Origin: Waddliaceae bacterium | GTDB taxonomy: Bacteria > Chlamydiota > Chlamydiia > Chlamydiales > GCA-2709385 | NCBI GenBank assembly: GCA_002709385.1 | Contig: PAQS01000019.1 | Location: 190,124 to 254,123, forward strand | Length of the DNA: 64,000 nt | Direction of reading: 5' to 3' | Shown: positions 25,827 to 35,263 of the stretch, piece by piece | Layout: each line of letters begins with the position of its first letter | How positions within the stretch are numbered: position 1 is the stretch's first letter | Made by a program: the position numbers and the translations under genes | The notes under the pieces: model-generated | The model's database searches: none | Told to the model about the DNA's origin: nothing | The model's input: only the letters and a program-made list of their open reading frames with translations

Positions 25827-26821
25827 CTTCTTCTCTTGCAGATCCTATTCGCCTTGGATCGTTGCTTTTACCTAATCGGGTTTTTTACTCTCCTTTGGCT
25901 GGTTGTTCAGACTTTCCTTTTCGTCAGATGTCGGCTCGGTTTTCTCCGGGTTTGATTTATTGTGAAATGGTGAAGATGGATGCTCTTGTTCGTAACGACC
26001 CTACAACCCTGCATATATTAGATTATAATAGTGATATGCATCCCATTGGCGGGCAGATTGTTGGAGCTAAAAGGCATTTAGCTGGGCAAGCTGCTAAAAT
26101 TATTGAAGATCTTGGCTTTGATGTCTTAGATCTAAATTGTGGATGTCCTGTTGATAAAGTCACTAAAGACGGTGGTGGTTCGGGTTTGTTGAAAAACCCT
26201 GAGCAAATTGGCGATATTATTGCCGAGATGGTTGCTGCTGTGAAAATTCCTGTTACGGTCAAAATTCGTGCCGGTTGGGATGAAAAAAATATTTGCGCAG
26301 GAGAAATCACGCGAATTGCAGAAGAGGCTGGTGCTAAAGCAATTGCTATCCATGGAAGAACGCGGGTACAGGCTTATCGGGGTCCAGCTAACTGGGACTA
26401 TATTCGCGAGGCAAAAGAAGCTGCGCGGAATATTTTAGTGATTGGAAATGGAGATGTTTTTTCGGCAGAAGCGGCTCACGCAATGAAAGAACAAACTGGC
26501 TGTGATATCGTGTTGGCGTCTAGAGGAACTCTTGGTCACCCATATCTTGCTGAAGATGTTTGCCGTTACGCAAAAGGCTTGCCTGTTTTAGAAAGAACAA
26601 TTGATGAATCGATTGAGTTACTTAAGCAGCATTTCGCTTTGTCTAGAATGTATTATCGTCCTAAAAAAGCGGTAACAGACATGCGAAGGATTGCTTGTTG
26701 GTATTTAAAAAAATCAGCGGCAAATAAGGACTTCCGAAAAGCGTTTAGTAAAGCATCGAGCTTGTCTGAAGTTGAAGAGTTGCTTGGTGATTTATCTCAA
26801 TTATGTGCATGCGCAGCGTAA
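25823..26821 (+). CDS. dus: tRNA-dihydrouridine synthase
   Basis: FMN-dependent enzyme reducing uridine to dihydrouridine in the tRNA D loop. The 332-residue TIM barrel shows SPLAGCSDFPFRQM, the catalytic cysteine segment DVLDLNCGCPVDKVTKDGGGSGLL, the lysine in VTVKIRAGWDE, IAIHGRTRVQAYRGPANW and the FMN phosphate site IGNGDVFS. It is DusB-like. C. trachomatis carries one dus gene (CT644) in this neighbourhood. It is coupled to yggT by a four-base overlap. Confidence 0.95.
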   Translation: MTSSLADPIRLGSLLLPNRVFYSPLAGCSDFPFRQMSARFSPGLIYCEMVKMDALVRNDPTTLHILDYNSDMHPIGGQIVGAKRHLAGQAAKIIEDLGFDVLDLNCGCPVDKVTKDGGGSGLLKNPEQIGDIIAEMVAAVKIPVTVKIRAGWDEKNICAGEITRIAEEAGAKAIAIHGRTRVQAYRGPANWDYIREAKEAARNILVIGNGDVFSAEAAHAMKEQTGCDIVLASRGTLGHPYLAEDVCRYAKGLPVLERTIDESIELLKQHFALSRMYYRPKKAVTDMRRIACWYLKKSAANKDFRKAFSKASSLSEVEELLGDLSQLCACAA

Positions 26822-26844
26822 AATTAGTGGAGCAAGAGAGTTTT

Positions 26845-27144
26845 ATGAAAAGCGGAGGTTTGTCAGAACTTTATTGTGAGATGCATTCAATTGTTCGTGG
26901 GCAAGTTCAAGGGGTGTGTTTTCGCGCAACAACACAACATCATGCTCAAAAGCTTGGGCTTGTGGGGACGGTGAAAAACCTTGCTGATGGAACGGTTGAA
27001 ATCTATGCACAGGGAGAGAGAGAGCTTTTAGAAAAACTCTTAAGTGCCTTAAAGTCTGATGCTGGCTTTGCTCGAGTTGATGGAATTTCAAGTGATTATT
27101 TCCCCTTAAAACACAGCTTTAGGTCTTTTGAGGTCATCTTTTAG
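26845..27144 (+). CDS. acyP: Acylphosphatase
   Basis: Small cytoplasmic enzyme that hydrolyses acyl phosphates, about 99 residues. The signature is complete: VRGQVQGVCFRATTQHHAQKLG with the phosphate-binding Arg, then VGTVKNLADGTVEIYAQGE with the catalytic Asn. Reading could also start at ATG 26881, nearer the usual family length of about 92; the upstream ATG at 26845 was chosen because it follows a purine-rich GAGAG. It follows dus by about 24 bases and ends the operon. Confidence 0.9.
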   Translation: MKSGGLSELYCEMHSIVRGQVQGVCFRATTQHHAQKLGLVGTVKNLADGTVEIYAQGERELLEKLLSALKSDAGFARVDGISSDYFPLKHSFRSFEVIF

Positions 27145-27255
27145 GTAGTTCCATAACCCTAAACAACTTCTATCTTTTCAAAAACACTTTCCAAAGATGT
27201 CTCTTCTCTGTTAGAGTGCGGAGTGATAAGTCTGCACGACCAGCAGGGGCCGAAC

Positions 27256-29091
27256 ATGACCAAAGATGAGCTTGAGGGCAATAGTAAGCCCGTTTACGAC
27301 GTTGAAATTCCTGATTTAGAGTACTTTATTAAACAAATTGATTGTCGAGATGGTTGCCCGGTCAATACCGATGGTCGGGGCTATATGATGGCCTTGCATC
27401 AAGGAGATGTTCTCGAGGCTTATAAAATTGCTCGTGGACCAAATCCGTTTGCATCAATTTGTGGTTTAATATGCGGTGCTCCTTGTGAAGTTGCTTGTCG
27501 ACGCGATAGAGTAGATAAAACCCTAACAATTCGTGCTCAAAAACGTTACATTGATGAATGGTTTGGTTTAGATAAAGAAGCGCATATCAAATCTCTAGAA
27601 TATAGTTATGCTAGAGGAAGCACTAAGCCCAAGCCTCTTGGAATAAAAGTAGCCTGTATTGGTGCAGGAGTGGCCTCTTTGACTTGTGCCCATGATTTAC
27701 TTCGATTGGGATATGAAGTAGACGTATATGAGCAAATGGCTTTGCCGGGTGGGATGCTTACTTATGGGGTTCCGAATTATCGCCTAAAGAATGACATTGT
27801 TGTTGCAGAGTGCGCGGCAATCGAGCATCTGGGGGCGAAAATCTATTATAACACAAAAGTTGGTCGAGACATCACTTTAGGTGACCTTGAAGAGAAATAC
27901 GATGCTGTGTTTATCGGGAATGGTTTATGGAAATCTCGAGAACTTCCTGTAAAAGGTGCCGATGCTCCAGATATTATTCGCGGTGTAGAATATTTAAAAG
28001 TTCTTGATAGCAAACGTCGCTGGAAGGTTGGTGAACGTGTTGTTGTTATTGGAGGGGGTAACGTTGCGTTTGACGTGGCCCGTTCTTCTGTTCGAAATGG
28101 GGCAAAGCAAGTAACGATGACTTGTTTAGAGTCTAGAGACGAGCAGACGGCTGACGAGTTTGAGATTGAAGATGGTGTTGAAGAAGGTATTAAAATCATC
28201 AATCGAGTTGGTCCGATTTCTGTAGAACGCGATGCTTCTGGAAAAATTAGTGGTTTAAGGGTTCAGGAAATCTACTCCTTGTTTGATCACCAAGGTCGTT
28301 TTTCTCCAAAATTTGTTCCTAATGCTCAATATGTCATTCCTTGTGACACAATTGCTTTGGCTATTGGTCAAAGTATGGACATGAGTCTTTTTGAGGGTTG
28401 GGGTCGGGTGAATGAGCTTGAGATGGAGCGCGGTGTTATCAAAGTTGAAGCGGGAACTGGTCGAACATCTGTCTCAGGTATTTATGCAGGAGGAGATGGG
28501 GCGTATGGTCCAGCATTATTCATTACTGCGATACGTCATGGGCAAGAATCAGCTCGCGCTATAGATGCAGATTTAAGGGGAACAAAGCCTTATAAAGAGT
28601 TTGTTGGTGAGTTTCAAACAATCCCCCCGATGCGAGATAAAGAGTATTTAAGAACCCAGTGGAGCTTGCCAACAATGCAAGATCCAGAAACTCGCCGCCA
28701 CAACTTAAACGTAGTTGAAAATACTTACACAGAAGCAGAGGCTAGAGAGCAGGCAAGTCGCTGTTTGCAGTGTCATACATCTCCCGTTTTTGATGGAAAC
28801 CTCTGTATTAAATGTAATGGTTGTGTTGATGTGTGCCCTACAAGGTGTTTAAAGCTTATTCCTTTGTCGCAGTTAAACATGGAAATGCAAAACGGGGCAA
28901 TGAAGGTGGCTGTAGATAACTATTATGGGATCGAGTCTGGTGAAATTGAATCTGATGAGCTGGATGTAATAGGGTCAGCTATGTTAAAAGATGAAGATTT
29001 ATGTATACGTTGTGGTTTGTGCGCGGAAAAGTGCCCTACACAAGCTGTGACAATGGATGTAATGAACTATTCGTTTAGGTGGATAGGTTAA
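27256..29091 (+). CDS. GltD-like FAD/NAD(P)H oxidoreductase with C-terminal 2x[4Fe-4S] ferredoxin domain
   Basis: About 611 residues. The N-terminal domain has the Cys pattern of glutamate synthase small subunits (CRDGCPV, CGLICGAPCEVACRR). An FAD fold starts at ACIGAGVASLTCAHDLLRLG and an NAD(P) fold at VVIGGGNVAFDVARSS. The C terminus adds two ferredoxin motifs, CIKCNGCVDVCPTRC and CIRCGLCAEKCPT. There is no large glutamate synthase subunit. Because it heads a run with CcoS, Rieske, cytochrome b and cbb3 oxidase, I infer it moves electrons between NAD(P)H, a ferredoxin and the respiratory chain. ATG 27256 with AGGGG six bases upstream is preferred to GTG 27223. Confidence 0.85.
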   Translation: MTKDELEGNSKPVYDVEIPDLEYFIKQIDCRDGCPVNTDGRGYMMALHQGDVLEAYKIARGPNPFASICGLICGAPCEVACRRDRVDKTLTIRAQKRYIDEWFGLDKEAHIKSLEYSYARGSTKPKPLGIKVACIGAGVASLTCAHDLLRLGYEVDVYEQMALPGGMLTYGVPNYRLKNDIVVAECAAIEHLGAKIYYNTKVGRDITLGDLEEKYDAVFIGNGLWKSRELPVKGADAPDIIRGVEYLKVLDSKRRWKVGERVVVIGGGNVAFDVARSSVRNGAKQVTMTCLESRDEQTADEFEIEDGVEEGIKIINRVGPISVERDASGKISGLRVQEIYSLFDHQGRFSPKFVPNAQYVIPCDTIALAIGQSMDMSLFEGWGRVNELEMERGVIKVEAGTGRTSVSGIYAGGDGAYGPALFITAIRHGQESARAIDADLRGTKPYKEFVGEFQTIPPMRDKEYLRTQWSLPTMQDPETRRHNLNVVENTYTEAEAREQASRCLQCHTSPVFDGNLCIKCNGCVDVCPTRCLKLIPLSQLNMEMQNGAMKVAVDNYYGIESGEIESDELDVIGSAMLKDEDLCIRCGLCAEKCPTQAVTMDVMNYSFRWIG

Positions 29092-29095
29092 CTTA

Positions 29096-29230
29096 GTGGG
29101 TTACTTGATAGCTTTTTCTGTAGTTGGAGCTTTGGTTGCGTTTTTAATATTTACTTATTTTCATAGAAGCGGCCATTTTGAGGATTTGGAAGATATAAAA
29201 TTTCAAATGTTCAGAGAAAAAGATCAGTAG
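29096..29230 (+). CDS. ccoS: CcoS-like cbb3 oxidase maturation protein
   Basis: A 44-residue protein starting at GTG, five bases after the previous stop. It has one membrane helix (YLIAFSVVGALVAFLIFTYF) followed by SGHFEDLEDIKFQMF, matching the CcoS/FixS tail pattern SGQFDDLE...ML. CcoS is needed to insert cofactors into cbb3 oxidase, and the oxidase genes lie 6 kb downstream in the same direction. The gene is easily missed because of its size. Confidence 0.75.
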   Translation: MGYLIAFSVVGALVAFLIFTYFHRSGHFEDLEDIKFQMFREKDQ

Positions 29231-29269
29231 TAGCCTGTTAGGGCGGAGTTGGGATAAGGAGAAAGAGTT

Positions 29270-29779
29270 GTGCCTAGATACAGGAATTCGCTCAATATAG
29301 ACAGCAAAAGCAATGATAATCAAGTTTCTCGGAGATCGTTTTTGGCGTTGCTTGGTGTCGCTGCCGGGCTGGGAGTTGCTCAGTTAGCTGGGGGTGCTTT
29401 ATTAGGGTTTTTGTATCCTAACGCTCTTAAAACTCCACCTAGTGTATTTAGTTTAGGAAGACCGGAAGAGGTTTTGGCTAAAGAAGGAAAGCTCTTTATC
29501 CAAAAATATAAAGTATTTGTTGAAGTTAAGTCGGGAAAATTGCGCTGCCAAACAGCAGTTTGTACACATTTAGGTTGTACAGTTAATGCTGTTGAAACGG
29601 GTTATGCGTGTCCTTGTCATGGTTCAACTTATGATCTTGTGGGAGATAACGTAAGTGGTCCAGCTCCAAGGCCTCTTGTTTTTTTCCAGGCCTACAAAGG
29701 TGCATCTGGTGAGATTTTGGTAGATAAATCTAGACAAATTCATGAAGCATCAGAAGCTTGGTATGTTCCAGTTGCCTAA
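29270..29779 (+). CDS. petA: Rieske [2Fe-2S] protein with twin-arginine signal
   Basis: The high-potential iron-sulfur subunit of a bc-type quinol oxidoreductase, 169 residues. The N-terminal [16 protein letters not shown] is a Tat signal-anchor, fitting the tatAC genes at 11 kb. The cluster ligands are in box 1, CTHLGC, and box 2, CPCHGS, with GPAPRPL following. The start is GTG with AAGGAG upstream. Cytochrome b comes directly downstream, so they form the core of the complex. Confidence 0.95.
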   Translation: MPRYRNSLNIDSKSNDNQVSRRSFLALLGVAAGLGVAQLAGGALLGFLYPNALKTPPSVFSLGRPEEVLAKEGKLFIQKYKVFVEVKSGKLRCQTAVCTHLGCTVNAVETGYACPCHGSTYDLVGDNVSGPAPRPLVFFQAYKGASGEILVDKSRQIHEASEAWYVPVA

Positions 29780-29819
29780 GGAGAAAGTGTGAAGTATTTA
29801 TTTGGGAGAAGAACGACTC

Positions 29820-31145
29820 ATGGCTGATTTCAAAGGACGCCCCCGGGAGAGCTGGCTTAGCCACTTTCAGAATATGCCGAAGGCATTTGTTCGCTCGATT
29901 TTTCGCCACAACTATCCGAATAACGATGTTGATCGATCTGAAATTGTTTTTAAAAACTTCTTCTTACACTTTCATCCGGTTAAGTGTCATAAAAATTCGA
30001 TAGACCCGTTTTACACACTGGGATTGGGAACAATTGCATTTTGCTTGTTTCTTCTTTTGGTGATAACTGGTGTGGTTTTGATGTTCTATTACATACCAGC
30101 TGAAGATAGAGCTTATGAAATTATGAAGGATTGGCAAGACACAACACCATTTGCCATGATGTTTCGTAATATGCACCGCTGGGGCGCCCATATGATGGTG
30201 CTTTTTGTGTTTTTGCACATGTCGCGTGTTTTCTACACGGGTTCTTATAAAGGAGAAAGAAAGTTTAATTGGGTCATAGGTGTAATACTTATGGTCTGTA
30301 CTTTATTGCTTTCTTTTACTGGTTATCTACTTCCTTGGGATCAGTTAGCTTTTTGGGCGATTACTGTTGGGTCTGAAATTGCAGGGTATGCACCGGGTAT
30401 TCCTGGAATGGAGCACAACATTAACCGATTAATGTTAATTGCTTCGACAAGTGTGGGACAAGACGCTCTCATTCGTTTCTATGTTCTTCATGTTGCTGTT
30501 TTACCTATCGCAGCGGGTACTTTAATTGGTGTTCACTTTTGGCGCGTGAGAAAAGATGGTGGGTTATCCAGGCCTGCTGATCGATATCGCCCCGACCCAA
30601 TACGCGTTGTGCAGAGATCGGATACTAAAGAAGTTTATGCTCCAGGAGCAAAAAGAACATACGGCTTGATGGAGCTTGTTCGTGGAACATGTCCAACAGT
30701 TGATAAAGGACCATATAACTTTGTTTTTACTTGGCCGAATTTGCTAAGGGCTGAACTTGTTGTGTTCATGTTCACGGTTGTTCTTTTGTTTGGTTTGGCT
30801 TTCATTGATGCGCCTTTAGAAGAGCCTGCAAACCCTTTTAAGCCGCCTAACCCTTCTAAAGCACCTTGGTACTTTCTTGGTTTACAAGAAATGGTTGCTT
30901 ACGATGCTTTTTGGGGAGGGGTTGGAATTCCAGGATTAATCGTTTTAGGTTTAGCTGTTATTCCTTATTTAGATCGCAATCCACATGGAGATGGGGTTTG
31001 GTTCCACCGTAGTCGTTTTCAGGCTATTTTTTGGTACACCTTTTTTATGACCTCTCAGGCGATTTTAGTAATTGTAGGAACTTTTTTCCGTGGTGCGAAT
31101 TGGGGATGGATTATCCCTTGGACCGAAAACTATGCTCGACATTGA
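29820..31145 (+). CDS. petB: Cytochrome b of a bc-type complex
   Basis: About 441 residues, integral inner-membrane quinol oxidase. Paired haem-binding histidines appear in MHRWGAHMMVLFVFLHMSR and in FYVLHVAVLPIAAGTLIGVHFWR. The Qo-site region after GYLLPWDQLAFWA and the later PFKPPNPSKAPWYFLGLQEM segment, which matches cytochrome b6f subunit IV, are both present, so b and subunit IV parts are fused. Start: ATG 29820 with GGGAG upstream; an in-frame TTG lies at 29802. It follows the Rieske gene and precedes the heptahaem cytochrome by 17 bases. Confidence 0.94.
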   Translation: MADFKGRPRESWLSHFQNMPKAFVRSIFRHNYPNNDVDRSEIVFKNFFLHFHPVKCHKNSIDPFYTLGLGTIAFCLFLLLVITGVVLMFYYIPAEDRAYEIMKDWQDTTPFAMMFRNMHRWGAHMMVLFVFLHMSRVFYTGSYKGERKFNWVIGVILMVCTLLLSFTGYLLPWDQLAFWAITVGSEIAGYAPGIPGMEHNINRLMLIASTSVGQDALIRFYVLHVAVLPIAAGTLIGVHFWRVRKDGGLSRPADRYRPDPIRVVQRSDTKEVYAPGAKRTYGLMELVRGTCPTVDKGPYNFVFTWPNLLRAELVVFMFTVVLLFGLAFIDAPLEEPANPFKPPNPSKAPWYFLGLQEMVAYDAFWGGVGIPGLIVLGLAVIPYLDRNPHGDGVWFHRSRFQAIFWYTFFMTSQAILVIVGTFFRGANWGWIIPWTENYARH

Positions 31146-31162
31146 TTTAAGGAGATTGAGGG

Positions 31163-34100
31163 ATGCGTTCTGATTTATACCAATGGGCACTCATTCTGCT
31201 TACTTTGGTTGCAACAGCATTGTTTGGTAGCTTTTTTATTAGAGAGCTATTTCCAGAATATAAGGTATATCAAAATGCCTATCTAGAGATGGAGGAGTTC
31301 CGCTCTACATATACTGGAGATCCTGTGCCGGTTTTTAAGGGTGGAATTCAGCAAATTGTTTTACCTAGAAATGATACTCACCCAGAAAAAATTGATCGTT
31401 GTGTTTCTTGCCACGTTGCATTAAAGCTTGAGCATTTTTCACCAACGAAGGTTGCAAAAGATTTAAACGGCTCTGTTTTAAGAGATGAGTCTGGTAAGCC
31501 TGTTCTTGTTCCGAATGAAAACTATGTTTGGGGACGTCTTGATGCTAAAGTAAGTGAGTTGCGAGATGAAGCTGTAAATGAACAATTGAAACAAAATGGG
31601 AAAACGGGTGAGGTTCGCTCTCGCTTAAAAGAAGCTGATCGCCTAGAGGCAATGAAGTCTCATGATTTAGGTCATGAACAAGTTGTCGACATGACTAAAG
31701 TTCTTGCAATGCATCCATTGATGGGAAATGAGGAACGTCCTTTTGAGTTACACTCCATGGAAGAGTATGGTTGTGTATCTTGTCACTCGGGTAATGGAAG
31801 AGGTTTAGTTACTGATAGAGCTCATGGTCCTGTTTTTGACGGAACTTATCATGAAGCACATATGGGGCCTCATCCAGATTTTACAGAGCCTGATCATGAA
31901 AATGACCCAAGTTTTGCTCGAGCGTTTAATCATAAACCAGGTCACAGACTTCTCTTCCAAACAACACCTCTGTTAGTTGGTCCACTCATGCAAGCAAAGT
32001 GTGTTCAGTGTCACCAAGGAGCTAAAGAGGAGTTAGAGTCTGTAGGTCAGTCTGTAGAGCTTATTACGCAAAGAAAAGAGCGTCATCTTGATTTGATTAA
32101 AGAAGGGATAGAGTCAGACTATCTTCTTTTGAGTTCAACTTTGAATTTAGTTCAATCTCTTCAAGATAAGGGTTTTGATGCCACTGTAGAACTAATGCGA
32201 AAGCAGTTACAGGATTATACGATTCTTCCAGAAGAAAGAGATCAAATTTCTACTCGTCTTTCGTTCTTGCGAAATGCTCAACAGGATTATAAGAAAAATG
32301 AGATTGAGCAGGCTGTTTCTGAAAACTTACTAGATAAAGCGCTTTTTGTTGTTGGTAACAAGCAAGTATTAGATGCTTTGTTGGCAGAGGCAAGAAAAGA
32401 AGAGCTAACACCTTTAAAAACAAAAGCTATTCTTAATGAAATAAGTAATGATTTGCTTTCTAGTGGCTCTCTTGCAGCTAAATTAAATAGTTTAGATCAA
32501 AACCAAGAGTCTTTATCTAGAATTCAGCAGGCACACCGTCCTTTTACAGAGATAAGTCAAGATTATAATGTTATGAAGCCTCTTAAGTCAGATGCTGAAT
32601 ACATTTCAAGCTTTGAGCGCGGGAAAAGCCTTTTCTTCTCTAACGCTTGTTACGCTTGTCATAGAATCAATAACTTATCTAAGGGTGGGGTTGGTCCTGA
32701 GTTAACAGAAATCGGCTTGTATTATCCTTGGTACATTAAAGAGTCTATTGTTTGGCCTCAATCAAACTTGAAATCTTCTACTATGCCAAATTTCCGTTTG
32801 GATCATGAAGAGATAGAAGATTTGATGACTTTCCTTATGGCACAAAGAAATGATGGAAAGTCTTCTGCAGAGTTTATTCAAACCGTAGCCCTTCGTGATT
32901 GGGAAGCGGGTAAGAAGCTTGAGTACGAACGAGAAATACACCCTACAAAAGTAAATGACCTAGAAACAGGTATGGTTGTTTTTGCAACAGAAGGTTGCGC
33001 AAGCTGTCATAAATTACGGGGTTATGAGTCGAATGTAGGTTTTACTGCTGAAATGGAAGGAGCTTCGGAAGAGGCACTTTATTCAGAGAAAAAGTGGTTT
33101 ACTCGTCTATTTCCTGAAGGTTTATTGGGGTCTGAAATTGCACGTATTGTAGAGGAAAATCGCGATGAAATTCTTGAGAGAATTTCTGTTGATGTTCGTA
33201 AGGATACACTTCTTGAAAAGATAGAAGAGCAATACCCTAAGACAATAGAGTCTATGTATTCTAACTTTAAGTTTGCTGCGAGAGCAAAAAATAAATACTA
33301 CAACGATAAAGCAAAAGAGGCTTCTTCTTCTTCAGAAAAAGAGAATGCGCTTGTTTCTTTAGAGCAATATAAGGAAGCTTTGAATCGAGTATTTATGACT
33401 TATATTCAAGAATATGGTCTTGGACGAGATATAGCACCTAGGTTGCATTGGTCTGGTGTTTATCGCGATAGTGAGTGGTTAATTGGGCACTTTAGAAACC
33501 CAGCGTCACATACAGCGAAGTCAATCATGCCTGTAATGCCTTTTGATGATAGTAAGTTCTATGCTTTGACACATATGCTTACTGTTCTTGGAAAGAAAAA
33601 CAGAGATGAGACTCGTAAAGTCTGGGATCGTTTAGGTTTTTATCCTGAAGAGGCTTATATCGAGCTTTGTGCTTCTTGTCATGGTCAGCATTTTCATGGA
33701 AATGGACCAATTGCTGAATGGATTTATCCTGTTCCAAAGAACTTAAGAAACGCGACATTTTTACGCAATCTAACTCGTGAAAAAGCAATTGAATCTATTG
33801 TTCATGGTGTTAGAGGTGGGCCAATGCCTCCTTGGGGAGAAACTCATGTTGGTGGTTCGCCAGTATTAACACAGAATGAGATAGAGCAGTTAGTAGACTG
33901 GTTATATACTTCACTTCCTGGTGGGCGTGTGATTGAGGACGAAAGCGTAGACAAGTGGCGTTATGAACCTGAAGATGTTCTAGAGGACCTTAAAAAAGAG
34001 CGTTCAACAAGCCCATTTTCTCAAAAAGAAAACAGACAATCGCTTAACTCATCTTGTGAAGATGAAGAGGTCATGAAGGAACTTTTGAGTGGAATTAATA

Positions 34101-35230
34101 CATGTAAAGATTTCTATGTAGATACAAAACCAAAAGTTTATATTGACTCATCAGAAAAAACGCTTTCTGTAGAAGATATTTTTGATGTTCAAGTCGGTGA
34201 ATCAGGCGATAAGTCATACTTTGTAAAAGAAAGCTTTCATACAGCTGAAAATATAGAAGCTGGAAAAGGCTTGTTCCTTGTTAATTGTGCTCATTGTCAC
34301 GGTAAAGAAGGTGCTGGAAACGGTGAAAGAGCGGTTGTCATGAATGATGCAAAACCACGGATGTTGTCGAATATGCCGTGGTTACGTACTAGAGATGACT
34401 TACGTTTACTTAGATCAATTAAGTATGGTGTTCCTGGAACTTCAATGACGCCTTGGGGTGATAAAACAAGCGCTTTGCAGAGAATGCAAATTGTAGTTTT
34501 TATTCGTTCTCTTACTGAAGAGAAGAAAATTAGAGATGAGTTAACAAGTAGTCTTTATGAAATTTTTGAAACGTCGGTCATTAAAATAGAGCTTGCTCGT
34601 GCAGAGTTGATGAAGCAGGCTAAGGAATTAGAGTCTGAATATAAAAAGACAAAAGATGTTCGACAGTCACTAGAGCTTGCTGCTAGTTTAGATGAAAATA
34701 AGTCAAAAAAAGCTGTTCAAGCTTATTACAAAGAGCTTGAGCAAAGCGCAAAACTTAATCGATTTCGTAGAGTTGATCAATTGCTTAAGCAGTTGATCGA
34801 AGAAGTGAAGGTTGAGCAACAGGTTTATGAAATTTTGGGCCAGTCTTTAATTTTGAAAACTTTGAAAGCAGAGCCTGTTGGAAAGTTTTTTGATTTATTA
34901 GAGGTAAACAAGGGTAGGTTTACTTCTAAAAAAGATCAAATTGAGTTTATTCTTCGTTCTGATTTTGACTCAGAAATTTCTAGCCGAGTAGAGCACTTGC
35001 TTTCGTGGATTCGAAATAAGAAACAGCTTGCAGAGAAGCAGCAGGTTTTAGCCTCTGGGAAACTAAATTCACCGCAGAAGCGCGAAGAATTAGAAAATAT
35101 AAATAACGAAGTGTTGTCCATGCAAAGTATGGAAGAAAAACTTTTGGTGAGTATGAGCCAAGCTAAAGCTAGCCGAGCCCGCCAGCGAGATTTGTTTCAA
35201 GCTTTTGAAGAGAATGCTGAAGACCTGTAG
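31163..35230 (+). CDS. Giant membrane-anchored heptahaem cytochrome c
   Basis: A 1355-residue protein with one N-terminal membrane helix (ALILLTLVATALFGSFFI) and seven CXXCH haem sites at residues 80, 204, 280, 496, 612, 836 and 1042. The first three lie in a multihaem-like N-terminal region. The fourth to seventh begin cytochrome-c domains of about 100 residues, several with an axial Met (STMPNFR, MPVMPF, GGPMPPWG, GTSMTPWG). Long charged coiled coils lie at about 285-480, 640-770 and 1130-1355. It sits between cytochrome b and CcoN and probably links the bc-type complex to the oxidase. I know no family with exactly this arrangement; the fusion appears unusual. Confidence 0.9.
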   Translation: MRSDLYQWALILLTLVATALFGSFFIRELFPEYKVYQNAYLEMEEFRSTYTGDPVPVFKGGIQQIVLPRNDTHPEKIDRCVSCHVALKLEHFSPTKVAKDLNGSVLRDESGKPVLVPNENYVWGRLDAKVSELRDEAVNEQLKQNGKTGEVRSRLKEADRLEAMKSHDLGHEQVVDMTKVLAMHPLMGNEERPFELHSMEEYGCVSCHSGNGRGLVTDRAHGPVFDGTYHEAHMGPHPDFTEPDHENDPSFARAFNHKPGHRLLFQTTPLLVGPLMQAKCVQCHQGAKEELESVGQSVELITQRKERHLDLIKEGIESDYLLLSSTLNLVQSLQDKGFDATVELMRKQLQDYTILPEERDQISTRLSFLRNAQQDYKKNEIEQAVSENLLDKALFVVGNKQVLDALLAEARKEELTPLKTKAILNEISNDLLSSGSLAAKLNSLDQNQESLSRIQQAHRPFTEISQDYNVMKPLKSDAEYISSFERGKSLFFSNACYACHRINNLSKGGVGPELTEIGLYYPWYIKESIVWPQSNLKSSTMPNFRLDHEEIEDLMTFLMAQRNDGKSSAEFIQTVALRDWEAGKKLEYEREIHPTKVNDLETGMVVFATEGCASCHKLRGYESNVGFTAEMEGASEEALYSEKKWFTRLFPEGLLGSEIARIVEENRDEILERISVDVRKDTLLEKIEEQYPKTIESMYSNFKFAARAKNKYYNDKAKEASSSSEKENALVSLEQYKEALNRVFMTYIQEYGLGRDIAPRLHWSGVYRDSEWLIGHFRNPASHTAKSIMPVMPFDDSKFYALTHMLTVLGKKNRDETRKVWDRLGFYPEEAYIELCASCHGQHFHGNGPIAEWIYPVPKNLRNATFLRNLTREKAIESIVHGVRGGPMPPWGETHVGGSPVLTQNEIEQLVDWLYTSLPGGRVIEDESVDKWRYEPEDVLEDLKKERSTSPFSQKENRQSLNSSCEDEEVMKELLSGINTCKDFYVDTKPKVYIDSSEKTLSVEDIFDVQVGESGDKSYFVKESFHTAENIEAGKGLFLVNCAHCHGKEGAGNGERAVVMNDAKPRMLSNMPWLRTRDDLRLLRSIKYGVPGTSMTPWGDKTSALQRMQIVVFIRSLTEEKKIRDELTSSLYEIFETSVIKIELARAELMKQAKELESEYKKTKDVRQSLELAASLDENKSKKAVQAYYKELEQSAKLNRFRRVDQLLKQLIEEVKVEQQVYEILGQSLILKTLKAEPVGKFFDLLEVNKGRFTSKKDQIEFILRSDFDSEISSRVEHLLSWIRNKKQLAEKQQVLASGKLNSPQKREELENINNEVLSMQSMEEKLLVSMSQAKASRARQRDLFQAFEENAEDL

Positions 35231-35263
35231 GTAAAAGGGTTTACTATTTAGGGAATGATTTCT

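Noticed and set aside
27846-28202. A 118-codon minus-strand frame within the GltD-like gene
   Set aside because: Ser/Thr/Pro-rich shadow of a strongly conserved Rossmann region.
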